From: Acidimicrobiia bacterium
GTDB lineage: Bacteria; Actinomycetota; Acidimicrobiia; IMCC26256; PALSA-610
Direction: 5' to 3'
DNA: 64,000 bases
Assembly (NCBI GenBank): GCA_027494135.1
Contig: JAOSJK010000023.1
Location: forward strand, 111,235-175,234
The translations under genes were made by a program, and so were the position numbers. Of the stretch, positions 11,801-19,970 are shown one piece after another. The stretch's first letter is position 1; each line of letters opens with the position of its first letter. The notes beneath the pieces are model-generated. The model was not told the origin of the DNA, searched no databases, and saw only the letters and a program-made list of their open reading frames with translations.

Positions 11801-12288
11801 GCCAGGTTCGCCGGCGCCACGATGAGAATCCGCTCGGCCAATCCACGCAGCTGCAGCTCGCGGATCAATAGGCCGGCCATGATCGTCTTCCCGGCGCCGG
11901 CGTCGTCCGCGAGTAGGAACCGGACGCGCGCAAGCTTGAGGAGGTAGTCGTAGACCGCCTCGAGCTGGTGCGGCAACGGGTCGACCCGCGAGATCGAGAG
12001 ACCGAAGTAAGGGTCGAACTCCCAGGCGATCCCGAGGGAGTACGCCTGGAGGCCCAGGCGCAGGAGACGTGGATCGCCGTCGTAGCGGAAGCCAGGCTCC
12101 AGGATCGACAGCTCGCGTAAGTCGCTCACGGTGAGGGTGACCTTGCGGAACCGTTCGGTCGCGGTGCCGACCAGACCCACGGTCCAGGCACCGTCTCCCC
12201 CGACCCGGACCGTCTCGACGCGCATCGGCTCGCTGAAGAGTGACCCGGTGAGGATCTGCCCTTCCCGCAATTCCTTTGCCGCGTCCAT
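8851..12288 (-). CDS. SNF2/RapA-type helicase with C-terminal DUF3883-like domain
   Basis: 1145 residues from the ATG at 12288, which shares one base with the stop of the upstream HTH gene (TGATG). Helicase motifs are intact: LADDAGAGKTIMAGL (I), DLVIVDEAHRMS (II), LLTATPHKGDP (III), LLFTEFKDTLDYL (IV), and ATEAAGEGINLQ with MGRIHRYGQ (V-VI). A coiled, Glu/Arg-rich segment lies before the last about 120 residues, which look like DUF3883 (EVRNLRPNLE, NLGYDVTSLDL, LIEVKGLAA, YWLYVVTD). DrmD of DISARM is a related kind of protein, but the rest of the DISARM set (drmA, drmB, drmC) is absent. It probably remodels or translocates on DNA for the nuclease/methylase encoded downstream. Confidence 0.82.
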   Translation of the reverse strand: MDAAKELREGQILTGSLFSEPMRVETVRVGGDGAWTVGLVGTATERFRKVTLTVSDLRELSILEPGFRYDGDPRLLRLGLQAYSLGIAWEFDPYFGLSISRVDPLPHQLEAVYDYLLKLARVRFLLADDAGAGKTIMAGLLIRELQLRGLAERILIVAPANLAFQWQRELKEKFDEKFLVLKGSDLRDQFGVNQWLQQRRVITSLDLAKREEILPGLRQVHWDLVIVDEAHRMSARDESHKSQRYKLGELLRDTSDHVLLLTATPHKGDPVNFTLFLQLLDADAYADVRSIQEAMDRQRAPFYLRRTKEAMVYFPERRDDGSWAAEKIFTKRIPHTVDFLIDGDEFELYREITRFVKRQSARAAAIDDPRARAVGFLMALYQRRLASSTRAVRSSLQNRARRLEQGLKRAQELARIAPPDLPDWEELEEMEEGERERLEQMLEAVTLAGNADQVREEIAELLELAEQARAVEDANAEAKLSKLKDLLQKEGFFDHADKRLLLFTEFKDTLDYLVERLEQWGFRVGCIHGGMKPGSRDEPGTRLHAEQQFREGEIQILVATEAAGEGINLQVCNILFNYDIPWNPNRLEQRMGRIHRYGQRKDCLIFNFVATNTIEGRVLQRLLEKLQEIRDALDDDAVFNVVGEVLPSAHVERVLRDYYAGKLGDADLEERLLEDVDEGRFRGICQNALEGLAAKKLNLEMLIERRARARERRVVPETIARFIREAAEFVPVKLRVIESLPHTFEPARTPTILRRYEREADWKLPELANRYPRCSTDRDTAEENSLEWVTPGHPLFEAIRRHTRERALDPFGRGACFYSLQHDAPARLDFYRARVVDGLGQVVHERLFAVELREGGPPQLREPSMLGNFTAGVLPEDRPAVAELAEPTAWLHENALAAFLEETRSERLAEVERISQHVELSLTELLQRADEEIGRAAAMVEEKRPGAEGRLAQAETRHAELLARRDQRRRDLERQRSLSLQGVECMTSVMVLPHPESDAPEVRNLRPNLETEAVAMRVAMEHERELGHQVYDVSAKNLGYDVTSLDLTSGELRLIEVKGLAAATGTILLTPNERRVAEDRRDCYWLYVVTDCASAPRLQDPIQDPARLEWHEVSKVAHYYLSVDAVRGAVHVREDGPRYGGDSRS

Positions 12289-12509
12289 CAAGGGTCGCCC
12301 CGCTTGGCGCCGTCTGATTTCTGGCGCTCGATCCACAGATCGATGTCCTCCCGCTTGAATCGCCACGCGCCGGCGACCTTGAACGCTGGCAGGTCGCGGC
12401 GCTGTGCAAGCCGATACACGGTCTTTTCGTTCACGTTCAAGTAGGCGGCCACCTGGCGGACCGTCATCGCCGGGGTCTCGGATTGCTCGCGCACGGGAAT
12501 CCTGTCCAA
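12288..12509 (-). CDS. Excisionase/MerR-like helix-turn-helix protein
   Basis: Up to 73 residues. The core MTVRQVAAYLNVNEKTVYR followed by LPAFKVAGAWRFKREDIDLWI is the classic excisionase-family winged HTH. The longest reading starts at TTG 12509; ATG 12467 begins exactly at the domain and is a good alternative. Its stop shares a base with the helicase start, so the two are probably translated together. As first gene of the operon, just downstream of a perfect inverted repeat at 12516-12531, it may autoregulate the system; it could instead be a true recombination directionality factor, though no integrase is visible. Confidence 0.7.
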   Translation of the reverse strand: MDRIPVREQSETPAMTVRQVAAYLNVNEKTVYRLAQRRDLPAFKVAGAWRFKREDIDLWIERQKSDGAKRGDP

Positions 12510-12515
12510 GCCAGT

Positions 12516-12531
12516 CCATGCTAACGCATGG
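12516..12531. promoter_or_regulatory. Inverted repeat, possible operator of the defence operon
   Basis: Perfect 6-bp arms CCATGC and GCATGG separated by TAAC, 6 bases upstream of the longest start of the HTH gene. Position suits autoregulation by the HTH protein. The 12532-12650 stretch shows no gene. Confidence 0.4.
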
Positions 12532-12650
12532 AGCGCAGGATCTCGCCCCCAAAATCGGAGCTCTTCGGCCGATCCGAACGCGCCCAGACGCAGTCCGGGG
12601 TCACGGGACGGACGTCCCCGACCTGCTTGGGGGCGAGGTGCCAGGAGCCC

Positions 12651-13256
12651 CTATAAGGTGGGATCGTCGAGCGGGCCGACTGGCAGTTGGTCGCGGCGGA
12701 TCACCATCCAGCTCCGGCGCCGGAGCAGCTCGACGACCCGCCGGACGTAGGCGCGTGTCTCGGCGTAGGGCGGGACTTGGCGCTGGAAGCGCTCGACGGC
12801 GTCCTCGCCGGCGTTGTAGGCGGCCAGGACGAGGCGGAGGTTGCCCCCGAACTGGGCCTGGAGGTCGCGGAGGTAGGCAGCACCGCCCGCGACGTTCTGG
12901 CTGGGGTCCGTCGAGTCGGCGACGCCGTAGCGCGCAGCCGTGGCCGGCATTAGCTGCATGAGGCCGACGGCACCGGCCGGCGAGACGGCCGCGGGGTCGT
13001 AGGCAGACTCGACCTCGATGACCGCGTGGAGGAGGTCGGCACGGACGCGATGTCGCCGGGCTGCTTCGTTCACGAGGGCCTCGAACTCGGCGCGCCGGGC
13101 CCGCACGATGCTCGTGCGCCGATGGACCGCCTGGGTCCGGTCCTCCTGGAGAAGCGGAGGGGGGTCGTCCTCCCAACCTGGGTCGGCTGACGCCGCAGCA
13201 GCCACCAGGAGACCGAACACCACGATGGCCACGCACCGACCGCGGCTCGACCTCAT
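12651..13256 (-). CDS. Lytic transglycosylase (conjugation-associated, SLT domain)
   Basis: Cuts peptidoglycan to let the mating channel assemble. The chosen start is ATG 13256 (MRSSRGRCVAIVVFGLLVA), preceded by GGGAGG and overlapping the upstream stop (ATGA). It gives an N-terminal signal peptide ending near AAASADPG. The catalytic Glu is in HAVIEVESAYDPAAVSPAGA, followed by GLMQLMPATAARYGV and AAYNAGEDAV, the standard SLT motifs. About 201 residues, normal for VirB1/TrbN-type enzymes. It is the last gene of the traG operon before the defence operon. Confidence 0.85.
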   Translation of the reverse strand: MRSSRGRCVAIVVFGLLVAAAASADPGWEDDPPPLLQEDRTQAVHRRTSIVRARRAEFEALVNEAARRHRVRADLLHAVIEVESAYDPAAVSPAGAVGLMQLMPATAARYGVADSTDPSQNVAGGAAYLRDLQAQFGGNLRLVLAAYNAGEDAVERFQRQVPPYAETRAYVRRVVELLRRRSWMVIRRDQLPVGPLDDPTL

Positions 13257-13750
13257 GCCGATGCCTCCCTCGCGGAGCCGTTGCCGGCCCCCGCTGGCTC
13301 CGGCTCGGACTTCCCGATGTCCCGGATGAGCGCGAGGAACGCATCGGTCGCCCCGTCCGCGAGGCGCCGCGCCAGCTCCGCGCGCCACTTCCTGTGCCCC
13401 TCCGTGGCGTCCACGACCCGCGCCGCGAGCTCGTCGGCCTCTGGCTTGTCGAGGCGAACGAGCAGGCCCTGGTACATGAGGTCGAGCATTCCGACGAGGA
13501 GCTGCCGCTCAGCCGAGGCCTCGGCCAGGGCTGCATGCACCTGCTCGATTGTCGCCGCCCGCATCGGCTCGTAATGCCGCGTGACGATGCGCCGGAGCAG
13601 CTCCGCGACGGTCACATCCTCGGCCGCCGCCTCGCGGTGGAGCGCGCGGTAGAGATCCGGAGTGAGCTTCGCCCGGACCTCCGGTGCGTTCCTCCGAATC
13701 GGGTAGGGAGCTTCGACTGCCGGTCGATCGTCCACGGTCGACTCCTTCAT
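13253..13750 (-). CDS. Hypothetical protein with ribbon-helix-helix-like N-terminus
   Basis: 165 residues. The N-terminal part (RAKLTPDLYRALHREAAAEDVTVAELLRRIV) has the spacing of a CopG/Arc-type ribbon-helix-helix or similar DNA-binding fold; the rest is a long helical region ending in a Pro/Glu-rich tail. It lies 6 bases after traG and overlaps the transglycosylase start, so it belongs to the transfer operon. A role as mobilization accessory protein is possible but unproven. Confidence 0.5.
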   Translation of the reverse strand: MKESTVDDRPAVEAPYPIRRNAPEVRAKLTPDLYRALHREAAAEDVTVAELLRRIVTRHYEPMRAATIEQVHAALAEASAERQLLVGMLDLMYQGLLVRLDKPEADELAARVVDATEGHRKWRAELARRLADGATDAFLALIRDIGKSEPEPAGAGNGSAREASA

Positions 13751-13756
13751 CCGCTG

Positions 13757-15908
13757 CTACGCCAGCGCCGCGGCGCTGCTCTCCTCTTCGTCTCCGTCGT
13801 CGGGAAGGAGATCGTCGTACCCGCCCTCCCCTTCCGACGCCCGCGCCGCCAGCTCGGCGTCGACGTCGCGCACCTCCGGTGCTCCGGCGGCGCCGCTCTC
13901 CTCGCGGTCGGTCGCCCCCACGTGCGACCACGTGTCCCACGCGTGCGGGATGGGTTCGCAGCGGCTCGGCGGCCGAAGCCGGGTCCGTCGCTCGAGGCGC
14001 GGATCCTCGAAGTAGCGCCCCTTCATCGCCCAGATGGGCCGCTCGCCGGCGACGAAGACGAGTGCGTTCTCCTCGGGAAGGCGCATCACCTCGTCGGGCG
14101 TGATGAGCGGCCGCTGCATCTCCTCCTCCGACTCCATCACGTGCGAGAGCCAGGGCGCGAGCCGGTTGCCCGAGTACATCCGGCGGCCCTTCCGCACCGT
14201 GGCCAGGCCGGCCATGGTCGAGAGGAGCTGGGCGGTCTCCACCTTGTTCGGCGCGAACGCCACGCGAACGTGGCAGTTCGACACGATGCTCTCCGTCTGG
14301 CCGTAGGCGGCGTAGAGCTGCGACAGGTCCTGGACGACCAGGAAGGCCTTGATCCCGTAGCCGGCGAGGTAGGCGAGCTGCGACTGGAAGAAGTCGAGCC
14401 GCCCGAGTGCGGGAAACTCGTCCATCATCAGCAGCAGCTGGTGCCTCCCGGCGCCCTGCCCTTCCCGCGGATGCAGCGACTCGGTGAGCCGTCGGCCGAC
14501 TTGGTTGATGAGCAGCCGCATCAGCGGCTTCGTGCGGCTCAGGTCCGAGGGCGGCACGACCAGGTAGAGGCTCACGGGTTCTTGGTGCGCGACCAGGTCC
14601 TCGATCGCGAAGTCCGAGGCCTCCGTGTTGCGAGCCACGATGTCGTCCCGGAAGAGCGAGAGGCACTTCACGGCCGACGAGATCACCGAAGAGCGCTCGT
14701 TGTCGCTCTTGTTGAGGAGCGCCTGGGCCGTGCCGGCCACCACCGGATGGGTCCGCGTGGCGTCGCCGGTGACGGGATCGCGCCAGTCGAGGCTCGCCCG
14801 CCGGGTCGTGCACCGTCGTCTTCATCCGCGAGAGCGTGTTCTTGATGTCGGTCTGAGGATCGGTGAGGAGATCGAGGCAGCCGCGAAGCGTCTTGCGCCG
14901 GCCGGCGTAGAGCACGTGGAGGATCGCCGCGACGAGGACCTCCTCGGCCGTCAGGTCCCAGTGGTCCTTCACGCCGCGGCCGTCGGGGTCGACGAGCATG
15001 TCGGCGATGTTCTGTGCGTCGCGGATCTCGAGCGCGCCGCGACGCACCTCGAGGAGCGGGTTGTAGCGAGCGCCGCTCTCGTCCGAGCAGGTGGGATCGA
15101 ACTTGAGGCAGCGGTTCCCCATGCGGGCGCCGCGCCAGCCGGCCGTGAGCGCCCAGTTCTCGCCCTTGATGTCGTGGACCAGGACGCTCCCGCGCCACGT
15201 CAGGAGCGTCGGGACCACCCAGCCGACGCCCTTCCCCGAGCGCGTGGGGGCGAAGCCCAGGACGTGCTGCGGACCGCTGTGCCGGAGGTACGCGCCCTTG
15301 TCGCGGGCGCGCTCGCGCACGAGCCCGAGGAAGACGCCGTCGCCGTCGAGGAGCCCCGTCTTGTCGATCTCGGGCATCGTGGCCCAGCGCGCTGACCCGT
15401 ACGCGTCGGTGTTCTTCGCGTTCTCGCGTGCCCGCCGCCAGGCCACGTACATCCCGACGAGGAAGAGGAAGTGCGCGGGGATCGCGATCGCATGCCAGGC
15501 GGTGCTGAAGATCGGCTCGGCGCCGGGCGCGTCCCCGAAGCGGAGCGCCCACGCGAAGACGGACCACGGCGCGTACAGCGGAAGCGCCGCGGCGGCCAGG
15601 GCGATCGTTCCGAAGCACAGCAGCCTACCGAGGGCGCGCCGCAGCCTCTCCACCCGGATGCTCAGCGCCGCGAGTCCGAGGCAGGCGAGCGCGAGGACGA
15701 GGCCTCCGACTCGGACCGCGCCGGTGGGCTCGAGGAGCGGTGGGCCGAGGTTCGCGTGGAAGGCGAACTTCCAGGCGACCCATTCCGTGACGCCCCAGAC
15801 CAGCAGCACCGCCGTGCCGACCACGGCGAGGATCGGGGTCAGGTAGATGCCGATCCGAGCGTTCGGGTGGTCCTCACCGAGATCGTAGATCGGAGCGTGT
15901 GAGGACAA
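13757..15908 (-). CDS. traG: VirD4/TraG-type coupling protein (one frameshift)
   Basis: Inner-membrane ATPase linking the relaxosome to the secretion channel. The TTG at 15908 is the first possible start; several hydrophobic segments in the first about 160 residues fit the membrane domain. Walker A is FAPTRSGKGVGWVVPT, with VLVHDIKGENW after it. The second half has LLMMDEFPALGRLDFF (Walker B), VVQDLSQLYAAYG and NCHVRVAFAPNK, all typical of TraG. The two halves are in different frames; an extra base lies at about 14794-14804 in a C/G-rich stretch. Corrected length is about 717 residues. Immediately upstream are Gabija and the relaxase, so transfer genes were once contiguous. Confidence 0.82.
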
Positions 15909-16263
15909 TGCCGGCCTTCCCAGGCGGGAACACCGGGCATCCAGGTGGCACCGGGAATCTACGCGACATCCTCCAGCCTACGCAACCTCTTTCTAGCTGG
16001 GGCCGTGTCGACGTCACGACGTCACGAAGCCTCAGGGAGCCCGTGGCCTCGGCGACCCGAAGATCATTCCGGTCGGGACACAAGATGGCCGGCTCGCTTC
16101 GAGCGCGCGTAGTCTCGCTGGAGTTCGGCCGCTCGGAAGTCGGCTGCTCACTCCGAGTATTGTGCGGTGCCCGAGATCGAACCTGCGCGGCTCTGCTCGC
16201 ACCGAGCCGCGAGCATGAGCGCCTAGCCTCCGCGTCGCTCATCGCTTCAATCGCGACTCAGCT
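15909..16263. other. 355-bp gap between gajB and traG, no gene seen
   Basis: No supported coding region. It contains a short direct repeat CGACGTCA twice near 16010-16024. As the junction between Gabija and the transfer operon it is a likely recombination boundary and may carry the traG promoter. Confidence 0.4.
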
Positions 16264-18189
16264 TCACGACTCGGCCTCGTCCTCCAAACCCATCTCCTTG
16301 AGGAACCGTGAAGGCCGCTTTGGCCAGCCGAAGTACTCCCGCGCGTAGCTGAGGTTCAGCGATTCTTGACAACGCGTGATCGCCACAAAGCAATTACGCC
16401 GCTCCTCTTGCATCTCGCGACTATCTGGCCCCCTTTTGATGCTTTGGAAGGACGGGAGTTGATCCTCCACGAGCCCGACTAGGTAGACATGGTCGAACTC
16501 CATCCCCTTGGCGCTATGGATAGTCAAGCAACGCACCGAGCTCGGCGAGGGAGGCGGCGATTTCTCAGATAGGTCCAACTCCTGGAGGAAGACGTTTAGC
16601 GTCAAGTTATCTCTGCCGTACTTCTGAACGATGCCCGCCTGTAGGTTCTTCCACGCTTCCCGCTCCGAGACAAAGTCCGCGAAGCCCTCTGGATTCTCCC
16701 CCGCCATGATATCCTCCTTGCTCGACACCCAGGTTAGAGCCGCATCGGTGAAGCTCAGTACATCCAAGCGATCGAGGATCCGCTTTCCCCCCGCCGAAAG
16801 AAACGCCCGCGTGACGTCCTCAACACCCTCTCGATTCTGCGCGGTCTCGAACCAAGCCCGCAGATAGTCTCCCCCAAACTGAGCTGCCTCGGCGATCAGT
16901 TGCCGGACCTCCATCTCCACTCCCTCGATCTCGTAGAACGACTTGCAGATGCGCCGAAGCTGCTCCCGATCTGACCGGGAGTTTGCCAACCTAAGAACCG
17001 CATGCATCCACCGCACCGGGGCGCTTGTGAACTCGGTCTTCCTCACAGCCAGCGATGCTTCGAGTCCATTCCGCTCCAGAGCGTCCACGGCGCACTCCAG
17101 TACCCGACGGGTGCGTGCAAGCACCGCGCATCCACCTGTCTCGCTCTCGTGGCGCTCCCGGATGTCCTGGGCAACCCACTCAAGTTCTTCGCTGTACGAC
17201 TCGAACCTGCTAACGCGAACCAACTCGGTGCCGCCACGCTTGATTGCGAAGAGAGGTTCCTTCCCCGCCGCACGATCCAGATTGTGAGAAATGAGGCGAT
17301 TCGCCAGCTCGATCACACCAGCGGGACACCGGTAGTTAGCAGGGAGCTGAACGACCCTCATCTGGAAATCATCCTGCAGCTCACGAAGTCGCTCAGGACT
17401 CGCACCGTTCCATTGGTAGATGATCTGGTCATCATCAGCGACCACGAACAGGTCGCCTGGATCATTACCGAGGAGAAGCCTCAGGATTCGATACTGAGCG
17501 TAGTTTGTGTCCTGGAACTCATCGACGCATACGTGCCGATAGACTCGTCGAAGTTGTTGGGCGATCGGCGGCCGCGCGCCCAGGAGCTCGCCCGCTAGGA
17601 TCAATAGAGACGCGAAGTCAAGCCGATTCTGGCTGGACAGCTGCCGCCGATACTCAGAATAGACTCTACCAATTCGAGCGCCGAACTCCGCGTCTCGGAA
17701 CTTTGATGCTGCCTCCGATTCGTGCACACAGTTGGCGAGGAGGCGATCAATGGCTGGCAACAAACGTGCATCGGCATCGGACGTTTCATCACCGGTGGTC
17801 TCCAGCGCGGCTAAGGCGTCTTCGAGCACGGCCTCCCGATCGGCGTCCTGATTCAGAATGGTGAAGTCAGGGCGGATGCCGACGTGGATGCCATGTTGCC
17901 TGAGAATGTCGGCACAAAAAGAGTGGAACGTCGTCAGTAGGACGCGGTCTTGACATTCAGGGACCATCTCCTCAACGCGAGAACGCATTTCTGAGGCGGC
18001 CTTGTTGGTGAAAGTCAGACCGAGTACTCGAAATCGCTTCCTCGGAGAGTCCGCTAGAAGCTTCGCGGCGCGCATCGTGAGAACGCGCGTCTTGCCGGAC
18101 CCCGGCCCAGCCAGGACAAGCAACGGGCTCCCTTGCCACTCCACGGCGAGGCGCTGGTTCTCGTTCAGGCTGTCTAGGTCCAGTTTCAT
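16264..18189 (-). CDS. gajB: GajB, UvrD/Rep-type helicase of the Gabija defence system
   Basis: 641 residues, ATG at 18189 overlapping the gajA stop (ATGA). Superfamily 1 motifs are complete: LVLAGPGSGKTRVLT (I), LTFTNKAASEMRSRV (Ia), VCVDEFQDTNYAQY (II), VVADDDQIIYQWNGA (III), QLPANYRCP (IV), TIHSAKGMEFDHVYLVG (V), RRNCFVAITRCQESL (VI). Paired with an OLD-type TOPRIM nuclease in a two-gene operon, this is the Gabija arrangement. In known systems GajB binds the GajA tetramer and is needed for phage exclusion. The frame is intact, unlike many neighbours. Confidence 0.9.
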   Translation of the reverse strand: MKLDLDSLNENQRLAVEWQGSPLLVLAGPGSGKTRVLTMRAAKLLADSPRKRFRVLGLTFTNKAASEMRSRVEEMVPECQDRVLLTTFHSFCADILRQHGIHVGIRPDFTILNQDADREAVLEDALAALETTGDETSDADARLLPAIDRLLANCVHESEAASKFRDAEFGARIGRVYSEYRRQLSSQNRLDFASLLILAGELLGARPPIAQQLRRVYRHVCVDEFQDTNYAQYRILRLLLGNDPGDLFVVADDDQIIYQWNGASPERLRELQDDFQMRVVQLPANYRCPAGVIELANRLISHNLDRAAGKEPLFAIKRGGTELVRVSRFESYSEELEWVAQDIRERHESETGGCAVLARTRRVLECAVDALERNGLEASLAVRKTEFTSAPVRWMHAVLRLANSRSDREQLRRICKSFYEIEGVEMEVRQLIAEAAQFGGDYLRAWFETAQNREGVEDVTRAFLSAGGKRILDRLDVLSFTDAALTWVSSKEDIMAGENPEGFADFVSEREAWKNLQAGIVQKYGRDNLTLNVFLQELDLSEKSPPPSPSSVRCLTIHSAKGMEFDHVYLVGLVEDQLPSFQSIKRGPDSREMQEERRNCFVAITRCQESLNLSYAREYFGWPKRPSRFLKEMGLEDEAES

Positions 18190-19892
18190 GACTGCCCATC
18201 CGCCAAGGCTTTCGCTGCCTGGAGGGCCTCCCGTAAAGATTCCGGAGCTGAGTCCAACCCGCCCTGCTGGACTCGGTCCATCACCTCACGAATAACTTGT
18301 GGCTTCGGTGTCCGATCTAGAGCTCGCAGCACCTGATCCCAGTAGCCGGCATCCCCCTCGCCCAGCGTTATGGTGTTCGCCTTCTGTTGCGAAATATGAC
18401 TCTTAAACACATCACCGAATCCCGCTTCGCAGAGCATCACTTCGATGTTGGCGTGATCTAGCACACGGATGTGTCTTTGCGCCTGGCGACCTTGCAGATG
18501 CGCGGAGCAGATCACTTCGTCTTGCTTCCCCGCTGCGTCTCCGTCTGCAAGAAGGAACCACTCGATGCCAAGAGCGTTGGCCAGCTTCACCAGTGGCTCG
18601 ACGCCGGAATTCTTGTGGTTCACGATCCGGATGCCAAGTCGATCCAGGTCCAGGTCCATGAGGATCGCGAGCTCAGAGAGCGCCCAATACTCCGATTCAC
18701 CCTCGACAAGTAGCCAGCAACGCGCGAAGAACAGATCTCCACGGCTGCTCCGAACGTGGAAGTCGATTTTTCGCTGCTCTTCAGCACTGAGCGTCGCGGG
18801 GCTAACTCTAAACACATGCACCTTGCCCTCGCGGCGCGCGAATCTGCGAATGCGTGCAACCGGTACTCGCGCCAGTAGATCCCCGGAATGGGTGGCCACG
18901 AGCTTCTGACCTGGGATCGCCTCAAGTGCTGACCACAGGGAGCGAATCGCGGAGGGATGCAGGTGAGCTTCAGGCTCTTCGAGGGTCAGCATCGGCTCGC
19001 TGTACTCGTCATACTGCTCTGTGAGCATAGTGGCGAGAAACGCCTCGAAGAGAAACAGGACGGACAGGCTCTGCGTTCCGGAGCCGTGCCGGGTCAAGGG
19101 GAGCTTCGCGCCCGTCTGCGCCGAGATGCTCACCTGTGCCCTAGCCAGTAGGTCTGAAACGCGCCCCGGGAGAGCCTCGATATCGACGACTCCCGCCTTG
19201 CCCGAGGAGAGAATGTCGCGACACTTCGCCAAGTGCGTCTTGATCGCCTGAAGGGGTTCGTGAGCCTTGAGAACCTCGTCATTGAGAGCCGCCAGCTCGG
19301 CCGCCAGCTTCTCTCGCAGCTCCTGAGGGATACCTGTGTGGCGCATGAAGGGCGCCCAGAACGTGGAACGGCCAGCGAACTCGCGTGCCGCATCGCGGAG
19401 GGCAGAAAGAAAGAACACGGGCTTCAACTGAAGGAAGGCCGCTAGGACCTGTGGGCGTTTGGTCTTTGGTGGCAGAGAGTTCTCCTCGCAATCGAGGAAG
19501 GCCCAGTCCGAAACGAAATCTTTGAGACCTTCGTCGAACGCGCTGTTCAGTCGGAGCAACACGTGACCCCTACCCTCACCATCGAACACACGGATGTCAC
19601 CCAAGGTCTGGATGACCTCATCCGGGAGATCGTCAGGCGCTAGGAAGTCAAGCGTGATGCTTAGCGGATGTGCGTCCTGGGGCTGCGCAGCCGCTGTCGA
19701 AAGGTGATAGTCATAGTCATCTAGCGGAGATCCACGCCTAGCGATGTTGCGCGATAGACAAAGCCTGATGGCCTCGAGAAAGCTTGTCTTTCCTGAGTTG
19801 TTTTCGCCAATCAGTACTGTGAGGGGATCGAGTTCCACATCGATGCTCTCGAAGCCCCGAAAGTTCCTTACTTGAACCTTGCTCAGCAACAC
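18186..19892 (-). CDS. gajA: GajA, OLD-family ATPase/TOPRIM endonuclease of Gabija
   Basis: 568 residues, close to the usual GajA length. The N-terminal ABC-type ATPase shows VRNFRGFESIDVEL and LIGENNSGKTSFLEA (Walker A); further on are GSGTQSLSVLFLF (signature) and PMLTLEEPEAHLHP (Walker B) with VATHSGDLLARV (switch). The C-terminal TOPRIM domain has WLLVEGESEYWAL (Glu) and WFLLADGDAAGKQD (DxD). In characterised Gabija systems GajA is a nucleotide-sensing nicking nuclease. It opens a two-gene operon set between traG and the relaxase gene, with 78 bases separating it from the relaxase. Confidence 0.9.
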   Translation of the reverse strand: MLLSKVQVRNFRGFESIDVELDPLTVLIGENNSGKTSFLEAIRLCLSRNIARRGSPLDDYDYHLSTAAAQPQDAHPLSITLDFLAPDDLPDEVIQTLGDIRVFDGEGRGHVLLRLNSAFDEGLKDFVSDWAFLDCEENSLPPKTKRPQVLAAFLQLKPVFFLSALRDAAREFAGRSTFWAPFMRHTGIPQELREKLAAELAALNDEVLKAHEPLQAIKTHLAKCRDILSSGKAGVVDIEALPGRVSDLLARAQVSISAQTGAKLPLTRHGSGTQSLSVLFLFEAFLATMLTEQYDEYSEPMLTLEEPEAHLHPSAIRSLWSALEAIPGQKLVATHSGDLLARVPVARIRRFARREGKVHVFRVSPATLSAEEQRKIDFHVRSSRGDLFFARCWLLVEGESEYWALSELAILMDLDLDRLGIRIVNHKNSGVEPLVKLANALGIEWFLLADGDAAGKQDEVICSAHLQGRQAQRHIRVLDHANIEVMLCEAGFGDVFKSHISQQKANTITLGEGDAGYWDQVLRALDRTPKPQVIREVMDRVQQGGLDSAPESLREALQAAKALADGQS

Positions 19893-19970
19893 GGTGCAGT
19901 CTCCCTGCGAGGAACGTGATCACCTGCTTCAGGCCATTCGCCCTCCTGTTGAGATTGCGGAAGCGTGCCT

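Noticed and set aside
8851..12288. Calling the first operon DISARM because of the DrmD-like helicase
   Set aside because: No drmA, drmB or drmC is present; DUF499, DUF1156 and the nuclease define a different set.
16160..16200. A stretch resembling the T-arm and 3' end of a tRNA (GGTTCGATCTCGGGCACCG on the minus strand), considered as an att site
   Set aside because: No matching acceptor or anticodon arms could be drawn and the T-stem does not pair.
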